Source: Chromera velia
Lineage: Eukaryota; Sar; Chromeraceae
Assembly: GCA_018398765.1 (NCBI GenBank)
Contig: JAHBMJ010000630.1
Span: 1-43,560 of the forward strand
Direction of reading: 5' to 3'
DNA: 43,560 nucleotides
Part shown: in pieces, positions 12,732 to 23,114 of the stretch
How positions within the stretch are numbered: the stretch's first letter is position 1
Layout of the letters: every line of letters begins with the position of its first letter
Translations under genes and position numbers: made by a program
Notes under the pieces: generated by a model
What the model was told of the DNA's origin: nothing
What the model saw: only the letters and a program-made list of their open reading frames with translations
The model's database searches: none

Positions 12732-13860
12732 TTTGACTATACTGTGTGGGAACGGATATGAAAGCAGATGGAAGGCAAACAGGATGAGAATGGGACCCTT
12801 GCAGGGGGGCAAAGTTGAAAGAGGAAGTGGAATGGGGGCTAAGAGACAGTCAAAGTTTACATGAGAGCCTTGAGACGCGACATATACTGCTGCAAGAGCA
12901 GCTTTGAAGTCAAAAACGTACGTTGACATTCGTTTGTTCATAATCTTGTTGCGTAAGATTGTTTGCTCCTTGTTTTTGTTATATTGCAATGGTTCTTATG
13001 ATACTTTGTTGTCATGCATGTCTTCAAAATGTGCCATCAAATATCACTGCGTATGATGTTCACGTTATATGCTGGTAAACCGGACAATTCGGTACTACAA
13101 TGATAAGATAATGACAAGTCATTTCCTAATTTTGAAGCTACTGGAAGGCTGTTTGAATTGGTGTAGAATATATGTTTTATAATTGATAAAACCAGTAGAT
13201 AAAACTACTGCTATGCATGCATGAGCATTTTAAGCTTTACAAATTTGCTTTACATATATCGATTTTGTTTAATTAATTGGTCCAGTAATTGGTTTTTTAA
13301 ATGCATAATGTAATATAATGATATTAGATAATATAAGAAGTCATATATAAGATAAGAGAGGATACGATTGGATTTATCTCCAGGATGTCTTCTATGGTGG
13401 TATGGTCCATGCACTATATAGAAAAGCCTTATACACTAGGCGGCTTCATTTGGTACTTGAACTTGTTAAGCCGCCTTCAGCGCCTTAGGCAAAAGTCGGG
13501 CTTAAAGAATCAAAAGGATCAAGGTGTTCGGGGGGTACCACCGTTGTATCGCCACTAATCGCCACCAGCACTGCGGGACAAAATCATTGCGTGACATGTA
13601 TGAAGCTTGACAAAGAACGTGCGCCCAACTCGTAGTCGCGCGAAAAAAGTGACTCTTTTTTGACTTAATTCTTTTCTTTTCTGTATGTATTAATTATTTT
13701 TTTAAATTAATTATATTGATACACTTGTCTGTATATATATATATATCTGCATGCATGCGCGTTAATTGTGAAATTGTAATTAATGTCATGATCGACGTAC
13801 TTCACTGCATCTACGTACCGTCTCAGACTACGTACTTGGATGGTTATACAGCTGTATAAT
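12732..13860. other. Spacer after the first gene, mostly AT-rich
   Basis: The first part, to about 12870, is probably 3' UTR. From about 12880 the DNA is AT-rich with dense stops and no coding signal. It contains a perfect 9-bp inverted repeat (AGGCGGCTT at 13438-13446, AAGCCGCCT at 13468-13476). No tRNA or other RNA gene was recognised. Confidence 0.6.
13438..13476. repeat. 9-bp perfect inverted repeat
   Basis: The arms AGGCGGCTT and AAGCCGCCT are separated by 21 nt. They are GC-rich against an AT-rich background, so a hairpin is possible in RNA or DNA. No function is known. Confidence 0.6.
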
Positions 13861-13863
13861 TCA

Positions 13864-14226
13864 TTATGAGTGACGAACAGTAAAAGAAGGCATTTCTTGA
13901 TACGCTTCTTTTGTGTCGTCTGACAGGCTTTGCAATCCAGGCAAACAGGAAGACAAGTGACCTGCAAAACTCCTTTGCCAAGCAACACCCAAAACCCGAA
14001 GTCCGTGTATATGTTCTCTCGAGTTCACTTCACCAAGGGGGGGCACACCATCTGCCGTTTGCACAAAGAAACGAGCTGTGTCGTGAGAACCCTCCAGGTA
14101 GACGAGGTTTGTCGCATTACGGGCATGGTTCTGCAGGAGAGGTGCATCGCGGATGATCCCTTCCACGGCGCTCCTGTCGATGATCGCATCGATTCTGTGT
14201 GCAACACGGCCTCTCAACTGCAACAC
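13864..14226 (-). CDS. Possible small or relic ORF, unrecognised
   Basis: A 120-codon open frame with balanced composition lies between low-complexity stretches, and its C-terminal part runs to the edge of the AT-rich spacer. No domain is recognised. The opposite strand also has a 100-codon open frame (13930-14232), so the direction is not certain. It could be a relic of a mobile element, a decayed exon or chance. Confidence 0.2.
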   Translation of the reverse strand: MLQLRGRVAHRIDAIIDRSAVEGIIRDAPLLQNHARNATNLVYLEGSHDTARFFVQTADGVPPLGEVNSREHIHGLRVLGVAWQRSFAGHLSSCLPGLQSLSDDTKEAYQEMPSFTVRHS

Positions 14227-14334
14227 GTGTAGCGTCGCAGAGATCTATTTCCAGCCTCTCAAAAGCCCTGGCAAAACTTTAAAGGAGCAACTTTCCGGAA
14301 CCATTCAAGCAAAAATCTCCAGTGAGCTAGAGCA

Positions 14335-14368
<34 letters not shown>

Positions 14369-14395
14369 ACTCTCTCACTCTCCCCTCCTCTGCGT

Positions 14396-14470
14396 ACGTG
14401 TCTTCCCGTACCTGTGTGCCTGTCGATCAGAGTGCCTTTCTGTATACTTATGTGGCTGCGTGTGCATTGC
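14396..14470. repeat. Diverged duplicate, copy 1 (partner at 16317-16392)
   Basis: The segment contains CTGTCGATCAGAGTGCCTTT followed by CTGTATACTTATGTGGCTGC. The same order with a few changes and a short insertion recurs at 16317-16392. It is either a dispersed repeat or a trace of a segmental duplication within this region. Confidence 0.75.
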
Positions 14471-14800
14471 TGCAGAACAGCGGGCGTGGTCTCGTACTTT
14501 CTCTGTTGCGACCACGGGCAAGTACACTGCTGGAGCCATCTATCGTAATCCGCCGCACCCACTCACTCACGGTGAGCTGAAGCTGCTTGAAAATACTTTA
14601 TGCACTCAACGTCTTCCTTGACGGTCGTCGTTCCACTCAGGAAGATTTTGAAGTGGTCGACCAAAAAGAAGGACCTGACTCCTCTTCTGCCCAGTTAAAG
14701 GACTTGGAGTGGTTCCACCCGTCAGAGCAATCGCCTGATTGCTTCGCGCTTCGGTTTCATTGGCCGAGAAAGACCAGTTGCAGGAAATGAAACCTCAGCT

Positions 14801-14942
14801 AGCGCGACAAGCGCAGCTGTCTTCCTTGGTCCCAGCGCGACAAGCGCGGATCTACCTTTTCTTTTTATTTTATCTTTGTGTGTTTTGTTTCTGTTTTTTG
14901 TTTCTTTTCAACGATCTAGCGCGACAAGCGCGGATCTACCTT
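14801..14942. repeat. Three copies of a GCGC-type motif
   Basis: AGCGCGACAAGCGC occurs at 14801, 14834 and 14918. The last two copies share the longer form ending GGATCTACCTTTT. They sit directly before the long polypyrimidine tract. Confidence 0.8.
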
Positions 14943-14949
14943 TTTTCCC

Positions 14950-14958
14950 CCCTTTTTC

Positions 14959-15011
<53 letters not shown>

Positions 15012-15021
15012 TCTCTTTCTT

Positions 15022-15059
<38 letters not shown>

Positions 15060-15091
15060 TTTCTTTCTTTCTTTCCTTCCTTCCTTCTTCC

Positions 15092-15122
<31 letters not shown>

Positions 15123-15378
15123 TCGTTCTTTCTTTTTTTCTTTCTTTCTTTCCTTCTTTCTTTCGTTCGTTCTTTTTTTTTTTTTTTCTTTCTTTCTTTC
15201 TTTCTTTCTTTCTTTCGTTCGTTCGTTCTTTCTTTCTTTCTTTCTTTCTTTCGTTCTTTCTTTCGTTCTTTCTTTCTTTCTTTCTTTCTTTCTTTCCTTC
15301 TTTCTTTCTTTCTTTCTTTCTTTCTTTTTTTCTCTCTTGCTTTCTTTCTTTCTTGCTTTCTTTCTTTCTTGCTTTCTT

Positions 15379-15422
<44 letters not shown>

Positions 15423-15530
15423 AATCTCTCTCTTTCTCTCTCTCTCTCTCACTCTTTGAAATTCTCTCTCTCTCTCTCTCTCTCGCTCTCTCTCTCTCCC
15501 TCTCCCACCCTCTCTCTCCCTCTCTATCTC
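14950..15530. repeat. Long polypyrimidine tract, (TTTC)n then (TC)n
   Basis: Nearly 580 bp of almost uninterrupted C and T on the plus strand, TTTC-type to about 15380 and then TC-type. Interruptions are mostly single G bases. All three frames are open for long stretches simply because stops cannot form. The sequence could adopt triplex (H-) DNA. Confidence 0.95.
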
Positions 15531-15702
15531 GTTTGCCTTTTTGTTTTGTCCTTCTGAGAGTCTGTGTGTGTATGTGTATGTCTTTGTTTCGTGTTCGTGC
15601 CCCACTTCTGTTTTGAATTTGGTCGTCTGAGTGTGTTTGTTCTCATTGTTTCTCATTTGTGCTCATCTCTCCTCTTCTCCTCCCTTTGTGGTTGCTTGCA
15701 GG

Positions 15703-16789
15703 TATATTTTGGAGGAGCGACTAGGAGGAGCGATGGCGATGGGAGGCATGTCTGCTTGATCTTTCTTGTTGGGCTGTCGAGGGTGCCATGAGCTCGCCTT
15801 CTGTGGTGATTAGGGGGCTCTTCGTGAGGTGAGTCGGGGGCGGGCGGGTTCAGTTTGTCTTCGCGAGCGGAGAAGAAAAAAGGTTGAGCACAGAAAGAAG
15901 GCGCGCGTCTGGTCTTCTTGTCTCTCAATGGGGTTTTTGCCGCATCTGAAATTAGGTCAATTCAGCTGAACCCAGTCGGAGGCCAATGTGTTGCCTCCAG
16001 ACAGAAGAGTGAATGTCTGTCTGCTTTCGTGCTTGTCACCAGTCCGTCAGTCAGTAAATCCGTTGGTTGGTCGGTCGGTGAGTGGGTCGGAGAGTTTGAT
16101 ACCTGTCTGAAATGGATGGCCGTTTGGCTATGGGGTGTGTTGCGTAAAGAGTGTCTGACTGAAGGTGAGTCGGCTCGTTGGCAAGTCTCCAGAATGCACA
16201 CAAGAGCCATCCTTGCATTCTACGTGATATCTCCCTGTTTGCCTGTTTGGAAGCTTTTTTCGCTGTCGGCCTACTAATGCGTGCCGCTGAGCCTACTTGA
16301 TTGCACACTTTCCTCTGTGTGTCTTCCTGTACCTGCGTGCCTGTATTCCTGTCGATCAGAGTTCCTTTCTGTATACTTGTGTGGCTGCGTCTAGCTCTCT
16401 GTCTGCCTTAAAGGTTTGGTCTTTCTGTCAGTTTGTCTGTCTTTCTTCCCGGTAAAGACTCTATATTTACCATGAGAGCGTACAGCCCCCTTGCACACGA
16501 ACAATGCAGCTCCTGTCCGAGAAGATGCGGACCTGCTCAGGGATCTCGAAATCAATTCAGGTGCGTGGTAGTACTTACGTTCTCTTTTTTCTCTCTCTTC
16601 TCTTTGACACCGCAAAGATCTTCGAATGAATTGGAAACGAATTGATAGAGGCATGCAGAAATCGAGCTATGAGAAGTGAGTCAGTCAGTCAGTCAGTCAG
16701 TACATTGTCTCAGCTCGGATTGTGATAAACTACCCTGAGATCTGCCGCGTATCGAAAATGGTTCCTCAAGAATTTAGGCATCCGCTCTT

Positions 16790-16790
<1 letters not shown>
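15703..16790 (+). pseudogene. Scattered coding-like relics, possibly upstream exons of the disrupted gene
   Basis: Short coding-like stretches follow AG acceptors. Examples are YILEERLGGAMAMG near 15705, PVREDADLLRDLEINS ending at GTGCGT near 16560, and a 17-nt stretch at 16659-16675 followed by GTGAGTCAGTCAGT. A further stretch near 16718 reads VINYPEICRVSKM. Their phases could not be linked to each other or to the exon at 17751. Whether they belong to that gene is inference. Confidence 0.25.
16317..16392. repeat. Diverged duplicate, copy 2 (partner at 14396-14470)
   Basis: This is the second copy of the segment described at 14396. It has an extra CTGTATTC insertion before CTGTCGATCAGAG. 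Confidence 0.75.
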
Positions 16791-16831
<41 letters not shown>

Positions 16832-17043
16832 GCATACATACATACCAGAGGTACACACACGTACACACACACATGCACACACATGCACACACACACACTC
16901 ACACACACACACACACACACACACACATGCACACACGCACACACACATACACACACATACATACACACACACACATACATACACACACACATACACGCAC
17001 ACGTACACGTACACACACACACACACACACACGCACACACACG

Positions 17044-17080
<37 letters not shown>

Positions 17081-17111
17081 ACACACACACACACATACAC
17101 ACACACATACA

Positions 17112-17154
<43 letters not shown>

Positions 17155-17166
17155 ACACACGTACAC
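16788..17166. repeat. (CT)n and (CA)n array with ACAT/ACGT variants
   Basis: A short CT run is followed by more than 350 bp of CA repeats with ACAT, ACGC and ACGT variants. Long His-Thr and Cys-Val reading frames on the two strands are by-products. Alternating purine-pyrimidine sequence of this length could form Z-DNA. Confidence 0.95.
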
Positions 17167-17204
17167 AGAGAAGGGGGGGGACGTGGGAGAGAAATGAAGC
17201 ATGA

Positions 17205-17262
17205 CAGAAAGAAAGAAAGAAAGAAAGCAGACAGACAGACAGACAGACAGACGGACAGACAG
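17205..17262. repeat. (GAAA)n and (CAGA)n microsatellites
   Basis: Adjacent tetranucleotide runs lie downstream of the CA array and on the left side of the inverted dispersed element at 17467. Confidence 0.85.
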
Positions 17263-17466
17263 AGAGGTCTGAAGGGGATAAAGAAGAGAAGAAACAACGA
17301 GAGCATGAACGAATGCAGGAACAAAGAAACAGAGAACAAAACAAGAGGAGGAAATGAGGAAGGAAAAGAGGAAGGGAAAGAGACACGAAAGGGAGGAAAA
17401 GAGAACCTGAAGAAAAGGGGAGACAGACAGACGATGTCATCTTCTTTCTTTCTCTGTCCTCTTTGA

Positions 17467-17535
17467 CAGACTATATGTTTCTTCTTCTCCCTTCTTTTCT
17501 TCATGAACACAATAGACAAAAAGAAAGAAAGCTTT

Positions 17536-17569
<34 letters not shown>

Positions 17570-17583
17570 GAGACAGAGAGACA
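17467..17583 (-). repeat. Dispersed element, inverted copy, with (CAGA)n tail
   Basis: On the minus strand, TCTTTTTGTC, TTGTGTTCATGAAGAAAAG, GGAGAAGAAGAAACATATAG and TCTG follow in order. The plus strand at 27731-27793 carries almost the same sequence. Both copies are flanked by CTTT and CTGT/CAGA tetranucleotide runs. Confidence 0.8.
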
Positions 17584-17750
17584 GGAGAGTCAGAAGACAT
17601 ACAAAAAAGAACATGCGGGACAGACAGATAGATAGACAAATTGCGCAAAAAAATCACCTTGACGCGCTCCCTGAAGCCCTGTCATCCATCTCTGCGATCC
17701 TTCATTCCTCTGTGCCCCCCCTCCCTCCCTCCCTCCCTCCTTCCATGCAG

Positions 17751-20700
17751 GTGGTGGAGATCTCCTCTTCGGCACGATGCCCTACACGTCAGACCGAATC
17801 CTAGGGTACCGCACCATCCGAAACCATGACATTCTCCTCTTTTCTCCTGGAAAGTCCCGGAAGGAGAAAGCAGATGACATGGCCAAAACAGCCGATCCCA
17901 TCGCCGGTTTTCCTTACGCCACCGCGAAGAGGATCGCGCTTCTGTCCCTGGAGTCAGTCAGGAAGAAACAAGAACAGTGCCTGCTCATGTCCATTATGGG
18001 ATGCTGCTGAGAAATGAAGTCTTTTTATTGCTCAGTGTGACTCCCTCCGTCGGTAGCAGTCAGTGAGTGAGTGAGTGAGTGAGTGAGTGAGAACAGGTGA
18101 GGGATGCCCAGGAGTAGACCTGGTCTGAAGTAAGTCATCAAGAAAAGAAATGAAAATAAATCTCCAAAGCTGCCTGCCTGCCTGCCTCTCACGCCCTAGC
18201 TGCCTGCTCTTCTTTCTCTCTCTCTGATCGACCCACCATGCAGATGCACCGACCCGATCCTTGAGAACAGACCGGCAATGTCTGAGGAGGCCAAGAAGTT
18301 GAAAAAAGAAATTTTTTGACGATCTGAAGGAGATGGAGAGGGCTACATGCAGACCCGGAGAGCAGGCCAACCAGCGTGACGCCTGGTGCTCTCGGGGAGA
18401 ACCTCACTCACTTCGGCCTGGTTCTGCAAGGTCAGTCAGCGACTGCACGTCGATAATCAGATTCTTCAAAAGTTGGTGGTGTTTGACTTCCCTGTCTGTG
18501 TATCTATCGATCGATTATCTGTCCCAACCTTGGTTTCCCTCTCTTCTCTCCATCTCTTCATACAAATGAATCCAAAAAAAAATCATCTCTCCCTCTGATG
18601 GTGCCGAACCCCTGTTCGACTCTGCAGCACGGCGCCACTGGTTCGAAGGGGGGCCTCTCGAGATTCCGTCCGCGCAGGAGAATGAGAATGCTTCCCCGAA
18701 GCGCCTCCCGTCCATTTTCAGGATCTGAACAAGGCCAAGAAGGCAAAACGACTCCATGAGGTCAGTCTTCTTCTATGCAACAGTCTACGGTGCGGAAGGC
18801 ACGCTGTCTCTTTAGCAGGTCTCTGCATTTTGGCTTCGTTTTTTGTAAGTATGCTTTCTATGCGGCGGCTGTCGTTGACAAGCTCCTTATTCTGGACGCC
18901 GAATCTTTGAACGTTGTTTGCGACGGTTCTCCCATCGCTTTGATTCTACTCAACTACTTCAGTCCATCAACTCCATAAACCTCTTCCAGCAAGCAACCAG
19001 CTCCGGTCGTTTCCTTTCAGCCGGACAGTATACACGCCGTAGCGTCTTCTCACAGTGTTGAAGTCGTGCACGAGTCCTTTGCTTCTTCAAAAAACAAACA
19101 GTTAGGGCCACTTGGCCACCAAGATGGAGCTAACTGGCAGCTAGTCAACGATCTGCAGAACAAAGGGCAACCTCAAACAGGACCTCTGGGCGATGACACT
19201 GAAATTTCGGTGAGTTGTTTGTCATTGAAATTTCTTCTTATGAATTTTCCCCCATGTGTCCCGTGTTTGTTTCTCCCATCAGGTTGTCTGCGAGCGTAAC
19301 ACCATGAAGAGTATTTGTTGGAATAGCAGTGCGGCAATGGTGCCTTTCATATCTGTACGTTTAGCTACGCGTCAGTCCTAGGAAGGGTAAAACTTTTGGG
19401 GATCATTTTTGGTGCGGCCGGGGAAGACCATGACGACCTTGTCTGCAAAATCGTGGTGCAGGGCCCAAAAGCAGTTGCCGAGTTGAGTAGCGCTTTCCTG
19501 TGAGAGGCGCATGGTCTAACTGGGGTGTTTTGTTTTGTTCTTTCCTAATTGTACTCTGTTCGACCGCATGCTTTACTGTTTGCTCTGCTTTCATTCCTGC
19601 GTGAGTATTGCTTTCTCTTCACTTTATTTTCGCTAGCTGCCCCATTTGGTTGCCAGTGTCTCTAACTAAAAAGTGTGTCGTATTAAACAATCAAGCAATG
19701 TACGTTCGTCAAGCCGCTCATGCGTATTGTTGTTCTATCCCGCTGTATGGGTACGTGCCTGATCAAGATTTCCCAGCTGGACAATGCATATGCATTTCAA
19801 TGATATGCTTGTGGTTCAGCAAGTATAATGTTTGCAGGTTTCAGACACGGGAGGAAATCAGGCGTCAAACAAACATGAACGAATACGGTTGGTTGCCGCC
19901 ATGCTTCCAAATCTGGACGCACGCTCTCACCCTGAATTATTTTGAATGCAGGTAGAGATCGAGTCAGACAGGATCATCGGAGGGCCCGGGGCCTCTGGGT
20001 CGTCCGCGCCCTGGATCTCTCTCGGTGATCTCCAAAGGAAGTACATGGTCAGTCTACCTGTCTAGCTGCATGTTTTGTCTCTTTCTTTGCTAAGTGGACG
20101 CACCACTTCTGCGTGTTTGTCTGCGTCTCGATCCAAACCTTCTGGTATGTATAGTGCGATTGAGGGTTTGCTGTGCATGGTATGCTTTGTCTTAACTTGA
20201 ATTGTCCACTAGAGACTCAGTGCTGTCATCAACTAAAGGATCCGTACCATATCCTCCTTCGCTCTCACAACTCAGACCAAGGCTGTGCATGCGGCCTCCA
20301 AAAAAAATGAATGTCTCCATTTCCCCACCCCTTTTCATCCCAAAGCTGGGCTCCCTTCTCGGTTCTCTCGCAGCCATGGAAAGATCTTTTCGTTTGAACA
20401 TCATTCATGCACATCTCTGTGGCGATAACAAATGAAGATGTCTGCTGGTCAGAGTGAGGCTGGTCAGGGCACAAAGGATGCATGTACTGCTGTGTGTCTG
20501 GTCAGAGTGAGGCCGGCCTGCATGATTTGTGCGTTTGCCTATACATGCATGACCTAGATGTATAACGTCTTTTTCTTCTTTTTTTTTTTCTTATTCTTCT
20601 TCTTCTTCTGTCATTGGCAGATCAAGTGGGTGTACCCGAAAGTCCAGCTGGTGGACATCGACACTCCTGGATGCGTGTCAGAAACTGAAGAAACGGCTGA

Positions 20701-20849
20701 GGGAACTCGGAGTCTACGAGCCTGTCGTCTCACCGACAGGGGCCTTGAACCACCAGATAACTCTCACGGGGGGGATCCGTGAGGGAGACATGGCGCGCCT
20801 GAATAGCTTCCAGATGGACAACGTCACGTTTTCTTTCACCCCAAAATGA
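17751..20849 (+). pseudogene. Disrupted multi-exon gene, function unknown
   Basis: Exon-like segments with GT-AG borders: 17751-17952, 18244-18430, 18628-18760, 19021-19209, 19952-20047 and 20621-20849. Most junction phases agree. The first exon carries GDLLFGTMPYTSDRILGYRT and a Lys-rich stretch. The last begins IKWVYPKVQLVDIDT and ends SFQMDNVTFSFTPK plus TGA. The frame is broken in at least three places. The six-T run at 18312-18317 makes TGA. A further shift lies between there and GALGENLTHFGLVLQ (ending about 18430). Another precedes DLNKAKKAKRLHE near 18722, and another lies near 20664. No family is recognised. The neighbouring phosphorylase gene has no frameshift over 25 exons, which favours real decay over sequencing error, although errors in homopolymers remain possible. 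Confidence 0.5.
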
Positions 20850-21106
20850 GGACACACAACGGTGAGTTACTCTTTTCGTTGCGGAATGGTTGGCAGGAAG
20901 CTAGAGGGAAACGCGGTTCGCGAGGGCAGACAGGAAGCACGTTATAGTATTACGTGGGAGGCGATAGTACCTTATGCACTTCTAGGCGCACATTCATGCA
21001 CAGCTGTTAAACTTTGCGTGCCTTTCTTTCATCTTTCTTTCACCTCAACTGCCTATATTCATAGCACGACAGTCTGCTGGTCGACTGTTCTGTGCAGTGC
21101 CAGCCG

Positions 21107-21144
<38 letters not shown>

Positions 21145-21971
21145 CACTGTCCGCGCGCTTGTGCGTGCTTCTGTACTTTTCCTTAAAGCACATACTTGCT
21201 GGATCTTGCAGGTGTGTGTGCTTGCAGACTGCTCTTAGACACCGATCCTTCAGTTTTCAGCCGACAGCTGGTGGTGGGGGTGCGTGGTGCCGGGGGGGTA
21301 GTCGGGTCGGGGTCGGCCTATTCTTCTTTCATGATCTGCATGTGAAAAGAGAATGAAAAGAAGGAAAAGGCCGACAATTAAGAACAGAAAGGGGGGAGAG
21401 GGAAGCTCTCTTCCTCATGGTTCATCCCCTCATGTCTCTCTCCTGGGCCGACTCTACGGGGAGTGAGTAGGAGTGAGTTCCAGTGGGCTGATCGATCGAT
21501 CGAGGCCGGCGGTTTCATGGTGCGCTCTGCATGCATGATGTACATGAAAAATGCGTGCTGATTGCGTATATGTGCGTGAAAGTGCCGCCGCCCATTTGAT
21601 GGACTCAATAGAGTCAATACCGCAGTTTCATGTTTTTTGTTCTGAACTGTTTTCCTCATATCGAGGCTCATAAACAATTAATTTATGAAGGTACCGTTGA
21701 AATTTGAAATTAAACGTTGAGGCCCAACCTAGAGCCCAACCTGTACGTACCAGTGACAGTGTAGTTTTACTTAAAACGCCAGCCTGAGTAAAAGTCTGAT
21801 ATGGTAACCATGCACTATACGTAAATCTAGATATGAATTCATGTAATGTTGTGAATCTTGTGATCGATAAATCGATGATAATTACAATTATTCCGATATG
21901 ATGATGATGATGATGATGAGGTGACTTAACCCGCCAGCCATGCATTGTGTCCCAATAACAAAGGACAGTCT

Positions 21972-22022
21972 GTGAGCATTCATGTCATATTGCAAGCTAG
22001 GAGCACGCTAGCGAATGCTCAC
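21972..22022. repeat. 10-bp perfect inverted repeat
   Basis: The arms GTGAGCATTC (21972-21981) and GAATGCTCAC (22013-22022) are separated by 31 nt. A structured RNA element or a mobile-element relic is possible. Nothing else supports a function. Confidence 0.6.
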
Positions 22023-22562
22023 CTACTTTAGGACTGCTAGCTAGTAGAACACTGCTCCCCAGGATCGATCAGTCCGGTCCTAAGCATACAGCAATAAGGG
22101 CACTGGCCTTTCGGGCGTCCCTCTGAAGAAGAAGCGAGAAGTACTGCCTTATCCGCTCTTCAGCCTGCCCCACCCCCCTACCTCCTCGGGCTTCTTGTCT
22201 CTCTCCGTGCTCACACACTTCTTCTATTGACATACGCTCCAGTCGCCTATACCAAAGATCACTCAGTCTTCCCCGCAGCCCTTCCGTTCAGACACAAGTT
22301 GTCAGACGGTGAATCGGATCGTCAATCAATTTCTCCCAACTTTTCTCTTCACAGGCTTTGCAAATTGATTCAACCCTCCCCCTATGGTTTGCCCCCCCTC
22401 TAACAATGGTGCACATATTTGCCCCCCGATATATACTAGCCAATATTGTAAGGTCCTATTCAAGGATACCACTGTAATCATTTTTGAAGTTCATTGGTTC
22501 AATGAGTTAAAGCATTGAATTTTAGTCTAGGTTTGGGTTTTATTTACCGTCTGGCATCGTCT

Positions 22563-22578
22563 GGCTGGGAGACCAGCC
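22563..22578 (+). other. Small hairpin with GAGA tetraloop
   Basis: GGCTGG-GAGA-CCAGCC forms a perfect 6-bp stem closed by a GNRA tetraloop, in otherwise AT-rich sequence. It may be coincidental. Confidence 0.35.
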
Positions 22579-23114
22579 CTATAGGTTTTGAAATTAAGTT
22601 TAGGTGATTTGAGTTAAGCAGTTAATTAATTCTCTATAGATCCCCATAGTATAATAATGAACACTATCATAGTATTAATTAGACCATTAAGATATAATAA
22701 AGTAGGCTTTGCATGGTGTAAATTGCACTTAGAAGCACTTAGATAGTACATATTCAATGCACTATTAAAGTGATTATTAATCAATTTAACTGGCTATATC
22801 TTTTTCTGCGAGATTTACTAGGAGGTTTATGTTCAAAAGTTTAAAATTTTTGACTTGGGACTTCATACAGTTGACAGCTAGTCTCAGATAGGTGCAGGGG
22901 GCTTCAATGCCGCAGAGGATAAATGCCGTTATTGACATTAGAGGTATATAACTGGCAATAGTGGTAACAACCGTACTAGCAACCGTAACATGAGTGGCAG
23001 CAGTACTTAGAGCAGTACGCAGCCCAAACACTCAGCAATCCCTGTGGGTAGCACCGACCTAGGCACCGTCGTAGCATTGCAAACACTGGTATTTCACTAC
23101 ATTATCGGTCTTTT

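Larger units (their letters stand above)
20850..23114. other. Spacer between convergent units, AT-rich from about 21650
   Basis: Just after the TGA, GTGAGT at 20861 may be a 3' UTR donor. A (GT)n run lies at 21110-21142 and (GAT)n at 21896-21920. From about 21650 to 23100 the DNA is AT-rich with no coding frame. It contains a 10-bp inverted repeat (21972-22022) and a small GNRA-type hairpin (22563-22578). No tRNA or snRNA was recognised. Confidence 0.6.

Noticed and set aside
13381-13660. tRNA or structured RNA gene near the 13.4-kb inverted repeat
   Set aside because: No T-loop GGTTCGA-type box or cloverleaf spacing could be fitted. Only the one stem is evident.
14587-14790. 67-codon open frame MKILYALNVFLDG...
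   Set aside because: It has no acceptor, no continuation and no recognisable domain. It is next to repeats, and another frame in the same stretch looks as coding-like.
14739-15616. Long Phe/Leu/Ser open frames (272 and 246 codons)
   Set aside because: They are translated from the polypyrimidine tract, where all frames are open. The similar peptides in two frames reflect the 4-nt repeat.
16722-17657. His-Thr and Cys-Val open frames on both strands
   Set aside because: They are by-products of the CA array and neighbouring CT and CAGA repeats.
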